From assembly GCA_910576995.1 (NCBI GenBank), contig CAJTLC010000006.1, positions 68,575 through 132,574 on the forward strand: a DNA stretch of 64,000 nt. The letters are read 5' to 3'. Below are positions 32,527-40,181 of the stretch, in pieces. Below the pieces are notes generated by a model that was not told where the DNA came from, searched no databases, and worked only from the letters and a program-made list of their open reading frames with translations. The position numbers were made by a program, and so were the translations under genes. This stretch comes from an uncultured Ruminococcus sp. (GTDB taxonomy: Bacteria > Bacillota > Clostridia > Oscillospirales > Ruminococcaceae). The stretch's first letter is position 1. Every line of letters begins with the position of its first letter.

Positions 32527-33101
32527 AAACTTTAGGTATAATTCTTCTTTCGGCTATGCTTACCGATAATTTCGTCCTTTCGAAATTCATGGGAATCTGT
32601 CCGTTTCTCGGCGTTTCAAAAAAGCTTGACAGCGCGTCGGGAATGGGCATTGCGGTAACTTTTGTTATGATCTGCGCAACTGCCGTTACATATCCTATCC
32701 ATCACCTTATCCTTGTACCCAACAGTCTGGAATATTTCGATACAGTAGCGTTTATCCTCGTTATCGCGCTTTTCGTTCAGCTTGTGGAAGTCATCCTGAA
32801 AAAAATGCTTCCTCCCCTGTATAAATCTCTTGGCGTATATCTGCCGCTGATAACTACAAACTGCGCCGTTCTTGGCGTTACTGTGCTGAATATCGACAAC
32901 AGCTACAGCTTTATTCAGTCGATCGTAAACGCTCTCGGTGCAGGTCTCGGATTCATGCTTGCACTGGTAATATTCTCAGGCGTTCGCAAAAAACTTGAAT
33001 ATGCCGATATTCCGGAAGCTTTCAAGGGCGTTCCCGCAACTTTGGTAGCGGCTTCGATCGTTTCCGTAAGTTTCATGGGATTTTCAGGTCTTTTCAGCTA
33101 A
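32523..33101 (+). CDS. rnfA: Rnf complex subunit A
   Basis: 192 residues, six membrane helices. Opens LSAMLTDNFVLSKFMGICPF and contains LGVYLPLITTNCAVLG with the cysteine that, with its partner in RnfE, holds the membrane Fe-S centre between the two subunits. Its ATG overlaps the rnfE stop (ATGA). Confidence 0.96.
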   Translation: MKTLGIILLSAMLTDNFVLSKFMGICPFLGVSKKLDSASGMGIAVTFVMICATAVTYPIHHLILVPNSLEYFDTVAFILVIALFVQLVEVILKKMLPPLYKSLGVYLPLITTNCAVLGVTVLNIDNSYSFIQSIVNALGAGLGFMLALVIFSGVRKKLEYADIPEAFKGVPATLVAASIVSVSFMGFSGLFS

Positions 33102-33113
33102 GGAGGTGCGATA

Positions 33114-33893
33114 ATGACTTATCTTATTCCCATTTTTATTCTGGGCGGATGTGGTTTGATCGCAGGAATTCTGCTGACTGTCGCCGCAAAGGTTTTCTAT
33201 GTCAAGACAGATGAACGAATTGAGAAAATCGGCGCTGTTCTCCCACAGGCTAATTGCGGCGCTTGCGGTTATGCAGGCTGTTCCGACTACGCCGACGCTA
33301 TTGTAAACAGTGGTGCGCCGACTAATTTATGCCGTCCCGGAGGCGCTGACGCTGCTTCTGCAATTGCGGACATTCTCGGAACTGCCGCCGCAGATGTGAT
33401 CCCGATGACCGCTATCGTTCATTGCAGCGGCGATTGCAATGCTACGAAACTTCAGTTTGATTTCGATGGAATTCAATCATGTAAAGCCGTAAAGCGTTTT
33501 TACGGTGGAAACGGTATGTGCAAATACGGCTGTATCGGTCTTGGAGACTGCGCGGCGGTTTGCGAACATGACGCTATAAAAATTATTAACGGCGCAGCAA
33601 AAATCATTCCAACTCTTTGCGGAGCTTGTGGTCAATGCGCTTCAGTATGCCCAAACAATCTCATTTCTATCAAACCAAAATCAAGCACTATCGACGTTTT
33701 ATGCTCTTCAGCCTCCAACGGAAAGGCTACTAAACTCGCTTGCTCCAACGGCTGCATCGGCTGTAAAATATGCGAAAAGAAATGCCCTAACGAAGCTATA
33801 AAAGTTGAAAATTTCCATGCGAGTATCGACTATGATAAATGTACAAACTGCGGAATCTGTAAGACTTCCTGCCCCGTTAAGGTTATTCACTAG
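33114..33893 (+). CDS. rnfB: Rnf complex subunit B, ferredoxin-type
   Basis: 259 residues. One N-terminal membrane helix, then the GCGACGYAGC-type cluster (ANCGACGYAGCSDYADAIV...CRPGG, about 44-75), then a cysteine-rich part with 4Fe-4S motifs such as CKYGCIGLGDCAAVC, CGACGQCASVCPN, CIGCKICEKKCPN and CTNCGICKTSCPV. RnfB accepts electrons from reduced ferredoxin. AAGGAGG precedes it. Its TAG stop is the first three bases of hairpin repeat copy C. Confidence 0.96.
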   Translation: MTYLIPIFILGGCGLIAGILLTVAAKVFYVKTDERIEKIGAVLPQANCGACGYAGCSDYADAIVNSGAPTNLCRPGGADAASAIADILGTAAADVIPMTAIVHCSGDCNATKLQFDFDGIQSCKAVKRFYGGNGMCKYGCIGLGDCAAVCEHDAIKIINGAAKIIPTLCGACGQCASVCPNNLISIKPKSSTIDVLCSSASNGKATKLACSNGCIGCKICEKKCPNEAIKVENFHASIDYDKCTNCGICKTSCPVKVIH

Positions 33894-34106
33894 AGCCTGT
33901 TCACATAAAAATAGAACGCACGTATTTTCGGCAAATTTTGACGACTACTGCGTTGAAAATATTTGACGGGCGTCAGCCCGCCTGCATATTTTCGTCTTGT
34001 ATTCGTCAAAATTATGCTCGAAAATTACGCAGATAACAAAATCTTTGATTTTGCTCATCTGCATATGCTTTAGTACCGCACATTTATTTTATGTGAACAG
34101 GCTCTA
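33891..34106. repeat. Hairpin repeat copy C (216 bp, long form)
   Basis: Same orientation as copy A, same length and same nested insert (34026-34075) as copy B, to which it is about 90-95% alike when B is reversed. The ends read TAGAGCCTGTTCACATAAA and its complement: relative to A and B, the sixth-seventh base pair changed from G-C to C-G on both sides. It starts at the rnfB stop codon. Confidence 0.93.
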
Positions 34107-34110
34107 AAGC

Positions 34111-34152
34111 AAAAAACGCTCCGATAAGATAAACTCTTATCGGAGCGTTTTT
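34111..34152. terminator. Terminator, bidirectional
   Basis: Stem AAAACGCTCCGATAAGA / TCTTATCGGAGCGTTTT (loop TAAAC), flanked by As and Ts. It ends rnf transcripts from the left and the peptide transcript from the right. Confidence 0.93.
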
Positions 34153-34173
34153 AAGTTTGTTCAAACTATCTGA

Positions 34174-34224
34174 TTACTTACAGCAGTTGAAGAATTTGCA
34201 AAGAATCTGCCAAATATTGCACAT
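34174..34224 (-). CDS. 16-residue cysteine-rich peptide
   Basis: ATG at 34224, TAA at 34174. Peptide MCNIWQILCKFFNCCK: four cysteines, strongly amphipathic, with hydrophobic W, I, L and F and a basic end. GGGAGG stands 9 bases upstream. A consensus-like promoter (34270-34298) and a strong terminator (34111-34152) give a self-contained transcript of about 150 bases. A four-codon frame, 34228-34242, overlaps the ribosome site. No family is recognised. It could be a secreted or membrane-active peptide, a toxin, or a leader of a small RNA. The complete expression signals are the main evidence. Confidence 0.55.
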   Translation of the reverse strand: MCNIWQILCKFFNCCK

Positions 34225-34227
34225 TTT

Positions 34228-34242
34228 TTATGTACCTCCCAT
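34228..34242 (-). CDS. Four-codon frame before the cysteine-rich peptide
   Basis: Reads MGGT then TAA, 3 bases before the peptide ATG. GAGGGAG lies about 8 bases before its ATG and its own codons GGA GGT are the ribosome site of the next frame, so ribosomes on one would affect the other. Confidence 0.35.
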   Translation of the reverse strand: MGGT

Positions 34243-34269
34243 TGTTATTCTCCCTCTTGGGATAATTCT

Positions 34270-34298
34270 ATTATAGCACAACGAGTTCGTTAAATCAA
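34270..34298 (-). promoter_or_regulatory. Promoter of the peptide unit
   Basis: On the minus strand TTGATT (34298-34293), 17-bp spacer, TATAAT (34275-34270). Confidence 0.8.
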
Positions 34299-34342
34299 TG
34301 CAAAATATCTGGAATATATTTTAGCGATATATGTCAATAGAT

Positions 34343-34810
34343 TCAATTCAATAAAGCAGTACCTATTGCAAGATATGCCGCAAATCCACTCCAGAACAGA
34401 TATGGAATATTCAAAAATCCTGCGCTTCGACTGATTTTAAAAAAGCACGACGTCATAGCGGCTACCAACATTGAAAGAAGAACGGCAATAACAGCGGAGA
34501 CACTTAATAAACGGAATCGAAAAAATACTATACTCCATGAAAAGTTTACAGCCAACTGAACGAAATAAATTTTAAGCGCAAATTTTGAGCAAAGATTTTC
34601 GGAATTATAGATCTTATAGGCAGAAATTCCCATGACTGCGTACAAAATTGCCCATACTACAGGAAAAATCCAAGAAGGCGGTGAAAAAGGCGGACGAATT
34701 ATTTCATTGTAAAATTCGGTAAAATCTCCTGATATCAGCGCTGATAAAGCCCCTACAAGTTCTGCGGATACCACAAAAATAAACAATTCTGTCCAATTCG
34801 TCTTTTTCAT
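34343..34810 (-). CDS. tspO: TspO/MBR family protein
   Basis: 155 residues, five membrane helices. FYNEIIRPPFSPPSWIFPVVW and AVMGISAYKIY match the family signature (PPxWxFPxVW), and NFSWSIVFF and LNIPYLFWSGFAAYLA fit helices 4 and 5. TspO proteins bind tetrapyrroles and take part in stress control; the substrate here is unknown. GAGGT precedes the ATG at 34810. No partner gene is obvious. Confidence 0.93.
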   Translation of the reverse strand: MKKTNWTELFIFVVSAELVGALSALISGDFTEFYNEIIRPPFSPPSWIFPVVWAILYAVMGISAYKIYNSENLCSKFALKIYFVQLAVNFSWSIVFFRFRLLSVSAVIAVLLSMLVAAMTSCFFKISRSAGFLNIPYLFWSGFAAYLAIGTALLN

Positions 34811-34885
34811 AGTTGTACCTCGATTTCCGACGGAAAATTTTCCGTCAATAGTAGTACATTATATTCTGAATATTTACAATATATA

Positions 34886-35548
34886 CTATTTTAAAGGCGT
34901 CACATTGTTGAACATCGCAAAGAATTTCACGGGAATATGTTTGTCAATATGGCATTTACCAAAAAACCATTTTTCATATTTACAGCTTTTAATGATCTCC
35001 TCAAAAAGCGCATGAACTTCTATCCGCTGAAAAACATCAACACCCAAGCAATCCTTCACAGACGCAGGCGGTTCATGAGTTACCACATAATCTATGGCAT
35101 TTCCGTTCGCCTTAAGGTTGCTAAGCGCCTCCATTATCTCGTCATGAGTGGGCTGCTCGCGTTCCCACCAATCACCGTCGCGGCGAAAATCAATATCTTG
35201 ACTATGACCACCGCCGAATGTAAAAATTTTTTTATTTTCGATCGTGTAAACTTGTCCGCGCATAAGATGAACGAGATTCGGCGCAATTACACGTGCCATT
35301 CCGCCATTCCAGATGCTTTCCGGAAAGCTTTCCAGAAGATCGAAATTTTCATGGCATCCGTCAATGAACGCAATATTGTATTCGCAGCTCAAAAGTTTTT
35401 TCAATGCTGCTTTCTCACGTCTCGAACCGTCCCAGATAAATCCAAAATCACCGCAAATTATAAGCGTATCGCCCTTTTTCAGTTTCTTCATCTGAGGATC
35501 TTTGAATCGCGTGATATCTCCGTGAGTGTCGCCCGTAATATAAATCAT
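34886..35548 (-). CDS. Calcineurin-like metallophosphoesterase
   Basis: 220 residues. The five metal-binding blocks are present: GDTHGD (about 6-11), GDFGFIW, GCHENFD (GNHE variant), VVTHEPP and GKCHIDKH. No signal peptide or membrane helix, so cytoplasmic. Such proteins hydrolyse phosphate esters with two metal ions; substrate unknown. GGAGGAAA stands before the ATG. It is alone between tspO and a divergent protease gene. Confidence 0.92.
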   Translation of the reverse strand: MIYITGDTHGDITRFKDPQMKKLKKGDTLIICGDFGFIWDGSRREKAALKKLLSCEYNIAFIDGCHENFDLLESFPESIWNGGMARVIAPNLVHLMRGQVYTIENKKIFTFGGGHSQDIDFRRDGDWWEREQPTHDEIMEALSNLKANGNAIDYVVTHEPPASVKDCLGVDVFQRIEVHALFEEIIKSCKYEKWFFGKCHIDKHIPVKFFAMFNNVTPLK

Positions 35549-35647
35549 ATAATTTCCTCCATATTAAGAAATAACTAATTAAATCGCGCCAGACGGCTTG
35601 ATGTTTAACTGCATATTTAATCAATGCTTACTTAAAAATATTTTCAG

Positions 35648-35676
35648 TTGACAAATTTATAAAAATGATGTAAAAT
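35648..35676 (+). promoter_or_regulatory. Promoter of the CPBP protease gene
   Basis: TTGACA at 35648-35653, 17-bp spacer, TAAAAT at 35671-35676. Confidence 0.85.
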
Positions 35677-35708
35677 AATAGCAGAAATTAATTTACAGGG
35701 AGTTAAAA

Positions 35709-36656
35709 ATGTTAAATTATAAGCCCAAAATGTTTGAAGAATCAAAGAAATCAACCGCCTCCGAAAATCTCATTGTCAACATTCTTGTTTTCATCGGGAT
35801 TTTTCTTCTAATTCTACTTGCGGAATCAGCAATTCCTCTAATCCTATCCTTTGACGAGATACAATCGCAAATTAATTCAGTCGGAACTGCCGATCTTCAT
35901 ACCGCCATGGAAATATCCGCAAGGGTCAGTATGAAGCCGAAATATCTTATCCCCACGTTGTTCTGCACAGCGTTTGGAACGCTTATCAGTCTTATATACT
36001 GCCGTTTTTCAGAAGCGCGCTATATCAGTTCAATGGGAGTCAGAAAAAATAAAATTTTTACCCACTATTTTCAAGGAATTATAGTTGGACTTGCGATGAT
36101 GACTGCAATCGTAATGATCTCGCTGATTTTCAATATCAACAATATCTTGCTTTGCACAAATATAAATTTTGCATTGATAGCCCTATATTTTCTCGGATTT
36201 TTTGTGCAGGGAATGAGCGAAGAATTTATCTTCCGCGGCTATCTCATGAACACGCTTGGTGGAAAGCATCACACTCTGACAGCTGTTCTGGTCAGCGCAG
36301 CTGCATTCAGCCTCGCCCATCTTACAAATCCCGGATACAACCTGCTGACTTTCATAAACCTGGCTATGTTCGGCGGCTTCGCTTCGCTTTATATGATCTG
36401 CTTCGACGATATATGGGGCGTTTGTGCCATTCATTCGATCTGGAATTTCACGCAGGGCAGTTTATATGGAATCAGCGTCAGCGGCACAGGAAATACAGAA
36501 TCAATTTTTCGCACTACTGCAAAAACATCTTCTCAAATTCTGAGCGGTGGAGATTTCGGTATCGAAGGCAGCATTATAACTACATTTGTATTAGCTGTCG
36601 GAATCTTGGTACTGTTCTTCATGCTGCGCAGAAAAATCCAACAAAACGAATCATGA
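35709..36656 (+). CDS. CPBP family intramembrane metalloprotease
   Basis: 315 residues with about eight membrane helices. The glutamic protease-like CPBP (Abi/CAAX) motifs are clear: SEEFIFRGYLMNTL (motif 1, EExxxR), SLAHLTNPGY (motif 2, FxxxH) and CAIHSIWNF (motif 4, HxxxN). The family includes prenyl-protein proteases and bacteriocin self-immunity proteins. No bacteriocin gene is near, so a role cannot be assigned. Single gene with its own promoter, converging on the CNNM gene with 1 bp between the stops. Confidence 0.93.
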   Translation: MLNYKPKMFEESKKSTASENLIVNILVFIGIFLLILLAESAIPLILSFDEIQSQINSVGTADLHTAMEISARVSMKPKYLIPTLFCTAFGTLISLIYCRFSEARYISSMGVRKNKIFTHYFQGIIVGLAMMTAIVMISLIFNINNILLCTNINFALIALYFLGFFVQGMSEEFIFRGYLMNTLGGKHHTLTAVLVSAAAFSLAHLTNPGYNLLTFINLAMFGGFASLYMICFDDIWGVCAIHSIWNFTQGSLYGISVSGTGNTESIFRTTAKTSSQILSGGDFGIEGSIITTFVLAVGILVLFFMLRRKIQQNES

Positions 36657-36657
36657 A

Positions 36658-37929
36658 TTATGATTCATCTGCTTTCTCGTCAGATTCTTCATTGGGATCG
36701 CTGATAATTTCTATAAGAACCTTTTCCACTTTATTTTCATTTACCTGAATTGCAGTAAGGCGGAAAATTCCCGATTCTACAGTCTCGCCTGCATCGGGGA
36801 TATGTTCCGCAGCATCAGATATCCAACCTCCGACCGTACTGTAGTCAGTTGACACCATTTTCTCATCAAGTCCAATTATCTCCAGTAAATCATCAATTTC
36901 AGCGTCACCGTCGGATTCGTATTTATTTTCATCCACTTTGACGATCTTGTTGACTATCTCGTCATCCTCGTCGTATATCTCGCCTACAAGTTCTTCAATA
37001 ATGTCTTCAAGAGTTATAATTCCGCGAGTTCCGCCATACTGATCAGTAACAACAGCAAGATGAATTTTCGCTCTTTGCATCAGTTTCATAGCTTCGCTTA
37101 TCAGATTTGTATCTGCAATATGCGGAACTTCCTGAATGATTTCGCGTATATCGGTTTTGCCTTCCACAAGCATTTTAAAAAACGCCTTGTTAGTGATTAT
37201 TCCGATAATATTGTCGAGACTTTTTTCGTAAACAGGCATTCTGGAATACATTTCATTTCCAAAAATTCTCTTTATCTCATCAATTGAATCAGTTATCTCA
37301 ACTCCGATGACCTTTACACGGGGAATAAGTATTTCGCCAACGGTGATCTCGTCGAAATCAAGCGCGCTTTTCACAAGTTCGCTCTCCTGTTCCTCAATTA
37401 TCCCCTCTTCTTCAATTTCGTCAATCATATATTTAAGTTCGTCTTCGGTAACAGTCGGCGATTCTCCGCCTTTGAAAATGGAGGACATTTTATTAAGTAT
37501 CCAGACGCAGGGCTTTAACACGATAACAAGCACGGAAAGCGGCGTTGCAAAAAGCAAAGCCAATTTTTCAGCATTTCTTTTTGCATAAGATTTCGGCAAT
37601 ACTTCGCAAAATATCAGAACCAGAACCGTAACGACTACCGTTGAAATTCCCGCCCCGCTGCTGCCGAAAAAGCTTACAAAAATAAGCGTGCTTACCGAAG
37701 ATGTAGCAATATTAACTATGTTGTTTCCGATAAGCACGGCAGTAAGTACATCATCAAAACGATTAGCAAGTTTTAATGCCTTAGCAGCTTTTTTATTTCC
37801 CTGAGCCTCATAATTTTTCAATCTGAGTTTATTAACGCTGGAGTAAGCGGTTTCAGTACTTGAAAACAGCGCTGAAAAAACCATCATAACTATCACAAGA
37901 GATATTTTAATTATTATTGAACTGTCCAT
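36658..37929 (-). CDS. CNNM/CorC-type membrane protein with CBS pair
   Basis: 423 residues. DUF21 membrane domain (about 1-180; starts with ALFSSTETAYSSVNKLRL and has LTAVLIGNNIVNI), two CBS domains (about 205-325, with RMPVYEKSLDNIIGIIT and LAVVTDQYGGTRGIITLEDI), and a C-terminal CorC/HlyC domain. The family exports magnesium or is linked to divalent metal and cobalt resistance; old annotations call it hemolysin. AAAGGAT lies before the ATG. tRNA-Ser(CGA) is next upstream. Confidence 0.94.
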   Translation of the reverse strand: MDSSIIIKISLVIVMMVFSALFSSTETAYSSVNKLRLKNYEAQGNKKAAKALKLANRFDDVLTAVLIGNNIVNIATSSVSTLIFVSFFGSSGAGISTVVVTVLVLIFCEVLPKSYAKRNAEKLALLFATPLSVLVIVLKPCVWILNKMSSIFKGGESPTVTEDELKYMIDEIEEEGIIEEQESELVKSALDFDEITVGEILIPRVKVIGVEITDSIDEIKRIFGNEMYSRMPVYEKSLDNIIGIITNKAFFKMLVEGKTDIREIIQEVPHIADTNLISEAMKLMQRAKIHLAVVTDQYGGTRGIITLEDIIEELVGEIYDEDDEIVNKIVKVDENKYESDGDAEIDDLLEIIGLDEKMVSTDYSTVGGWISDAAEHIPDAGETVESGIFRLTAIQVNENKVEKVLIEIISDPNEESDEKADES

Positions 37930-37968
37930 AAAGATCCTTTCTGTTTTAATATGTAAAAATTATAAAAC

Positions 37969-38016
37969 AAGAAAGCCTCGCCGACAATTCACTTAAACTG
38001 ACCGCAAAGCTTTCTT
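37969..38016 (-). terminator. Terminator downstream of tRNA-Ser(CGA)
   Basis: 8-bp stem AAGAAAGC / GCTTTCTT enclosing about 30 bases, followed on the minus strand by GTTTT. It stands 6 bases after the tRNA. Confidence 0.6.
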
Positions 38017-38021
38017 AATTC

Positions 38022-38115
38022 TGGCGGAGACGGTGGGATTCGAACCCACGTGCCGGCTCATCACCGACAAAACGATTTCGAGTCGTTCTCGTTACGACCA
38101 CTTCGATACGTCTCC
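38022..38115 (-). tRNA. tRNA-Ser (anticodon CGA)
   Basis: 94 bases with an encoded CCA. Acceptor GGAGACG / CGTCTCC, long variable arm (type II), T arm GTGGGTTCGAATCCCAC, anticodon loop CTCGAAA read as CGA. Identity elements fit serine. Confidence 0.97.
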
Positions 38116-38167
38116 GTATTTTTGGAATTTAACAGAAAGTCGATCCCCTTTCCAAAATCCGTATATT

Positions 38168-38196
38168 ATTATAACATACCTTTCAAAAAAAATCAA
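38168..38196 (-). promoter_or_regulatory. Promoter of tRNA-Ser(CGA)
   Basis: On the minus strand TTGATT (38196-38191), 17-bp spacer, TATAAT (38173-38168). Confidence 0.8.
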
Positions 38197-38235
38197 GAGG
38201 TTTTAAAAAAATAAATATAATAACAATTTTCCCGC

Positions 38236-38264
38236 TTGACTTTCTGGAATATCTGCGATATAAT
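38236..38264 (+). promoter_or_regulatory. Promoter of smpB
   Basis: TTGACT at 38236-38241, 17-bp spacer, TATAAT at 38259-38264; 31 bases before the ATG. Confidence 0.85.
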
Positions 38265-38295
38265 TAGAATAATAATTGGATTGGAGATTAATTAT

Positions 38296-38760
38296 ATGCG
38301 TTCAAAAGGAACTAAAACTATAGCTGAAAACCGCAAGGCGCGCCATGAGTATTTCGTACTCGAATCCTACGAAGCAGGCATAGAATTGGTTGGCACTGAG
38401 GTAAAATCTATTCGTCAGGGTGCTGTCAACCTTAAAGACGCGTGGTGTTCGATCGATAAGGGTGAAATTTTCGTTAGGGGGATGCATATTTCGCCTTATG
38501 AAAAGGGCAATATTTTTAATCGCGACCCCATGCGCATAAGAAAACTTCTTATGCACAAGCGCGAGATCAACAAGCTTTTCGGCACTGTTAAACAAGACGG
38601 TCTTTCGCTGATTCCGCTGAGTATTTATTTTAAGGATTCGCGTGTGAAGATGCAGATTGGTCTATGCAAAGGCAAAAAGCTTTATGATAAGCGCGCCGAC
38701 GCCGCAAAACGCGACGCTAACCGCGAAATTGACAGAACCATGAAAATCCGCAGCAGATAA
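38296..38760 (+). CDS. smpB: tmRNA-binding protein SmpB
   Basis: 154 residues from the ATG at 38296 (TTGGAGAT site). The beta-barrel motifs KARHEYFVLESYEAGIELVG and TEVKSIRQGAVNLKDAW, HISPYEKGN, and the basic C-terminal tail KRDANREIDRTMKIRSR are all present. It carries tmRNA to stalled ribosomes in trans-translation. No tmRNA gene was found in the window. Next gene follows after 15 bp, so they may share a transcript. Confidence 0.97.
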   Translation: MRSKGTKTIAENRKARHEYFVLESYEAGIELVGTEVKSIRQGAVNLKDAWCSIDKGEIFVRGMHISPYEKGNIFNRDPMRIRKLLMHKREINKLFGTVKQDGLSLIPLSIYFKDSRVKMQIGLCKGKKLYDKRADAAKRDANREIDRTMKIRSR

Positions 38761-38775
38761 ATTCGGAGGCAATTT

Positions 38776-39786
38776 ATGTTTAGAAAAATTTTCACTGCCG
38801 CATTCTCGCTTTGTACAGTCGTGTGTCTTTGCGGTTGCAGCCTGACCGAGCGTGACATTATCGAGACGCAGCATAAAGCTGATATCCCCCCCCGTATGCT
38901 TTTTCTTGGAGATTCAATCGCCGCAGGTTATGGTCTGGACGGATATACTTCTTCCGATAACTACAACTGCAATTCTTATTCAAATATTCTGAAAGAACGC
39001 TATACAGCGGAATTCGGCGATAATATCAAACATGAAATGCGGAATCTCGCCGTGAGCGGAGATACTTCCGACGATCTGCTAGAACTTATCGACAGCGGCA
39101 AGCTTGATTCTGAACTTGCTAACAGTGAAGCAGTAGTTGTTTCTATCGGCGGAAACGATATGCTTCATATAATGTTTGATCTATTCAAAGACTTGGGTAT
39201 CGAATCGAAAGATTCTTTTGATCTTGATTCAATTGATCTTCTCGGCGCTGCCGCGTCGCTCATCACAATGGATTCCGAGATCGATGAAGCGCTGAATCAA
39301 TATGAAATCAACCTTCAAGAAATTTCCGCAAAGCTTAACGAAAAATCCGACGGAACTATTTATATACAGACTCTTTATAATCCTCTCGAAACTTTTGATA
39401 ATATTTCTGTTGTAGTTGAATTTTCCGATGAAAAAATCGGCAGATTCAATGAAATAATCAAAAATAACGCGGGCGAAAATTATAAAGTCATCGATGTTGC
39501 CGCTGACTTTGAGGGAAAATGCAATGAACTTACGCGCATAGGCAGTATGGATATTCACCCCAACGAAGAGGGGCATAAAGTCATCGCCGAATGCGTCGAC
39601 TCCGCGTTCAGAGCTACGGGATTTTCATATACAACGTCAGAATACGGAGAACCTTATCTTACGCTGAGTTCGATTCTCCTGATTTTAGGCGGAATCTGCG
39701 CGATGCTTCTGGTAGTTATGATTATAATACCCAAGATGTTCAAAAATACTGATCAGATTGATAAGAAGAAAAAATCTGAGAAATAA
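38776..39786 (+). CDS. SGNH/GDSL-type esterase lipoprotein
   Basis: 336 residues. Lipoprotein signal peptide with lipobox LCGC (about 18-21). SGNH blocks: LFLGDSIAAGYG (nucleophile Ser), LAVSGDTSDD, VVSIGGNDM, and DIHPNEEGH with the catalytic Asp and His. A membrane helix sits near the C-terminus (about 300-322, LTLSSILLILGGICAMLLVV), which together with the lipid anchor would fix both ends to the membrane. It probably removes acyl or acetyl groups outside the cell; substrate unknown. GGAGG precedes the ATG. Confidence 0.9.
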   Translation: MFRKIFTAAFSLCTVVCLCGCSLTERDIIETQHKADIPPRMLFLGDSIAAGYGLDGYTSSDNYNCNSYSNILKERYTAEFGDNIKHEMRNLAVSGDTSDDLLELIDSGKLDSELANSEAVVVSIGGNDMLHIMFDLFKDLGIESKDSFDLDSIDLLGAAASLITMDSEIDEALNQYEINLQEISAKLNEKSDGTIYIQTLYNPLETFDNISVVVEFSDEKIGRFNEIIKNNAGENYKVIDVAADFEGKCNELTRIGSMDIHPNEEGHKVIAECVDSAFRATGFSYTTSEYGEPYLTLSSILLILGGICAMLLVVMIIIPKMFKNTDQIDKKKKSEK

Positions 39787-39788
39787 AC

Positions 39789-39834
39789 AAATCCGCATCG
39801 ACGACGAGAAAAATGTTCGTCGATGCGGATTTTT
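39789..39834. terminator. Bidirectional terminator SGNH gene / his operon
   Basis: Stem AAATCCGCATCGACGA / TCGTCGATGCGGATTT with Ts after; it lies 8 bp from the hisE stop on the other strand. Confidence 0.93.
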
Positions 39835-39841
39835 GCATAAT

Positions 39842-40180
39842 TCAGCTATTTTTGTCTACGGTGTGGAATTTTTTCAGATTACCGATCTTTTCATTGCGCT
39901 CGTCAAGCACTTTTTCAACATCAGACCATTCAAGCCCCTGATTTACGCAAAGTACCATAACATGATACAAAAGATCGTTGATCTCGTTCTTCAATTCATC
40001 ATTATCTCCGTTTTTCGCGGCAATTACAGTTTCGGTCGCTTCCTCGCCGATTTTCTTGCAGATTTTATCGACGCCCTTGTCAAAAAGATAACAAGTATAG
40101 GAATTTTCGGCGGCAGTTCCGTTTTCGTACTGCTTTCTTCTTTCCTTGATTACCTCAAAAATTTCTTCATATAAACTCAT
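39842..40180 (-). CDS. hisE: Phosphoribosyl-ATP pyrophosphatase
   Basis: 112 residues from the ATG at 40180, chosen because GAGGAG is 10 bases upstream. MazG-like fold with KKIGEEATETVIAAKNGDNDELKNEINDLLYH split over two helices: the E-E-x-x-E metal site and the downstream EINDLLYH are intact. It removes pyrophosphate from phosphoribosyl-ATP, step 2 of histidine synthesis. Last gene of the his operon, 1 bp after hisI. Confidence 0.96.
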   Translation of the reverse strand: MSLYEEIFEVIKERRKQYENGTAAENSYTCYLFDKGVDKICKKIGEEATETVIAAKNGDNDELKNEINDLLYHVMVLCVNQGLEWSDVEKVLDERNEKIGNLKKFHTVDKNS

Positions 40181-40181
40181 A

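Noticed and set aside
3583..34106. CRISPR array made of the dispersed repeats
   Set aside because: The copies are kilobases apart, in both orientations, 166-216 bp long and without spacers; no cas genes are present.
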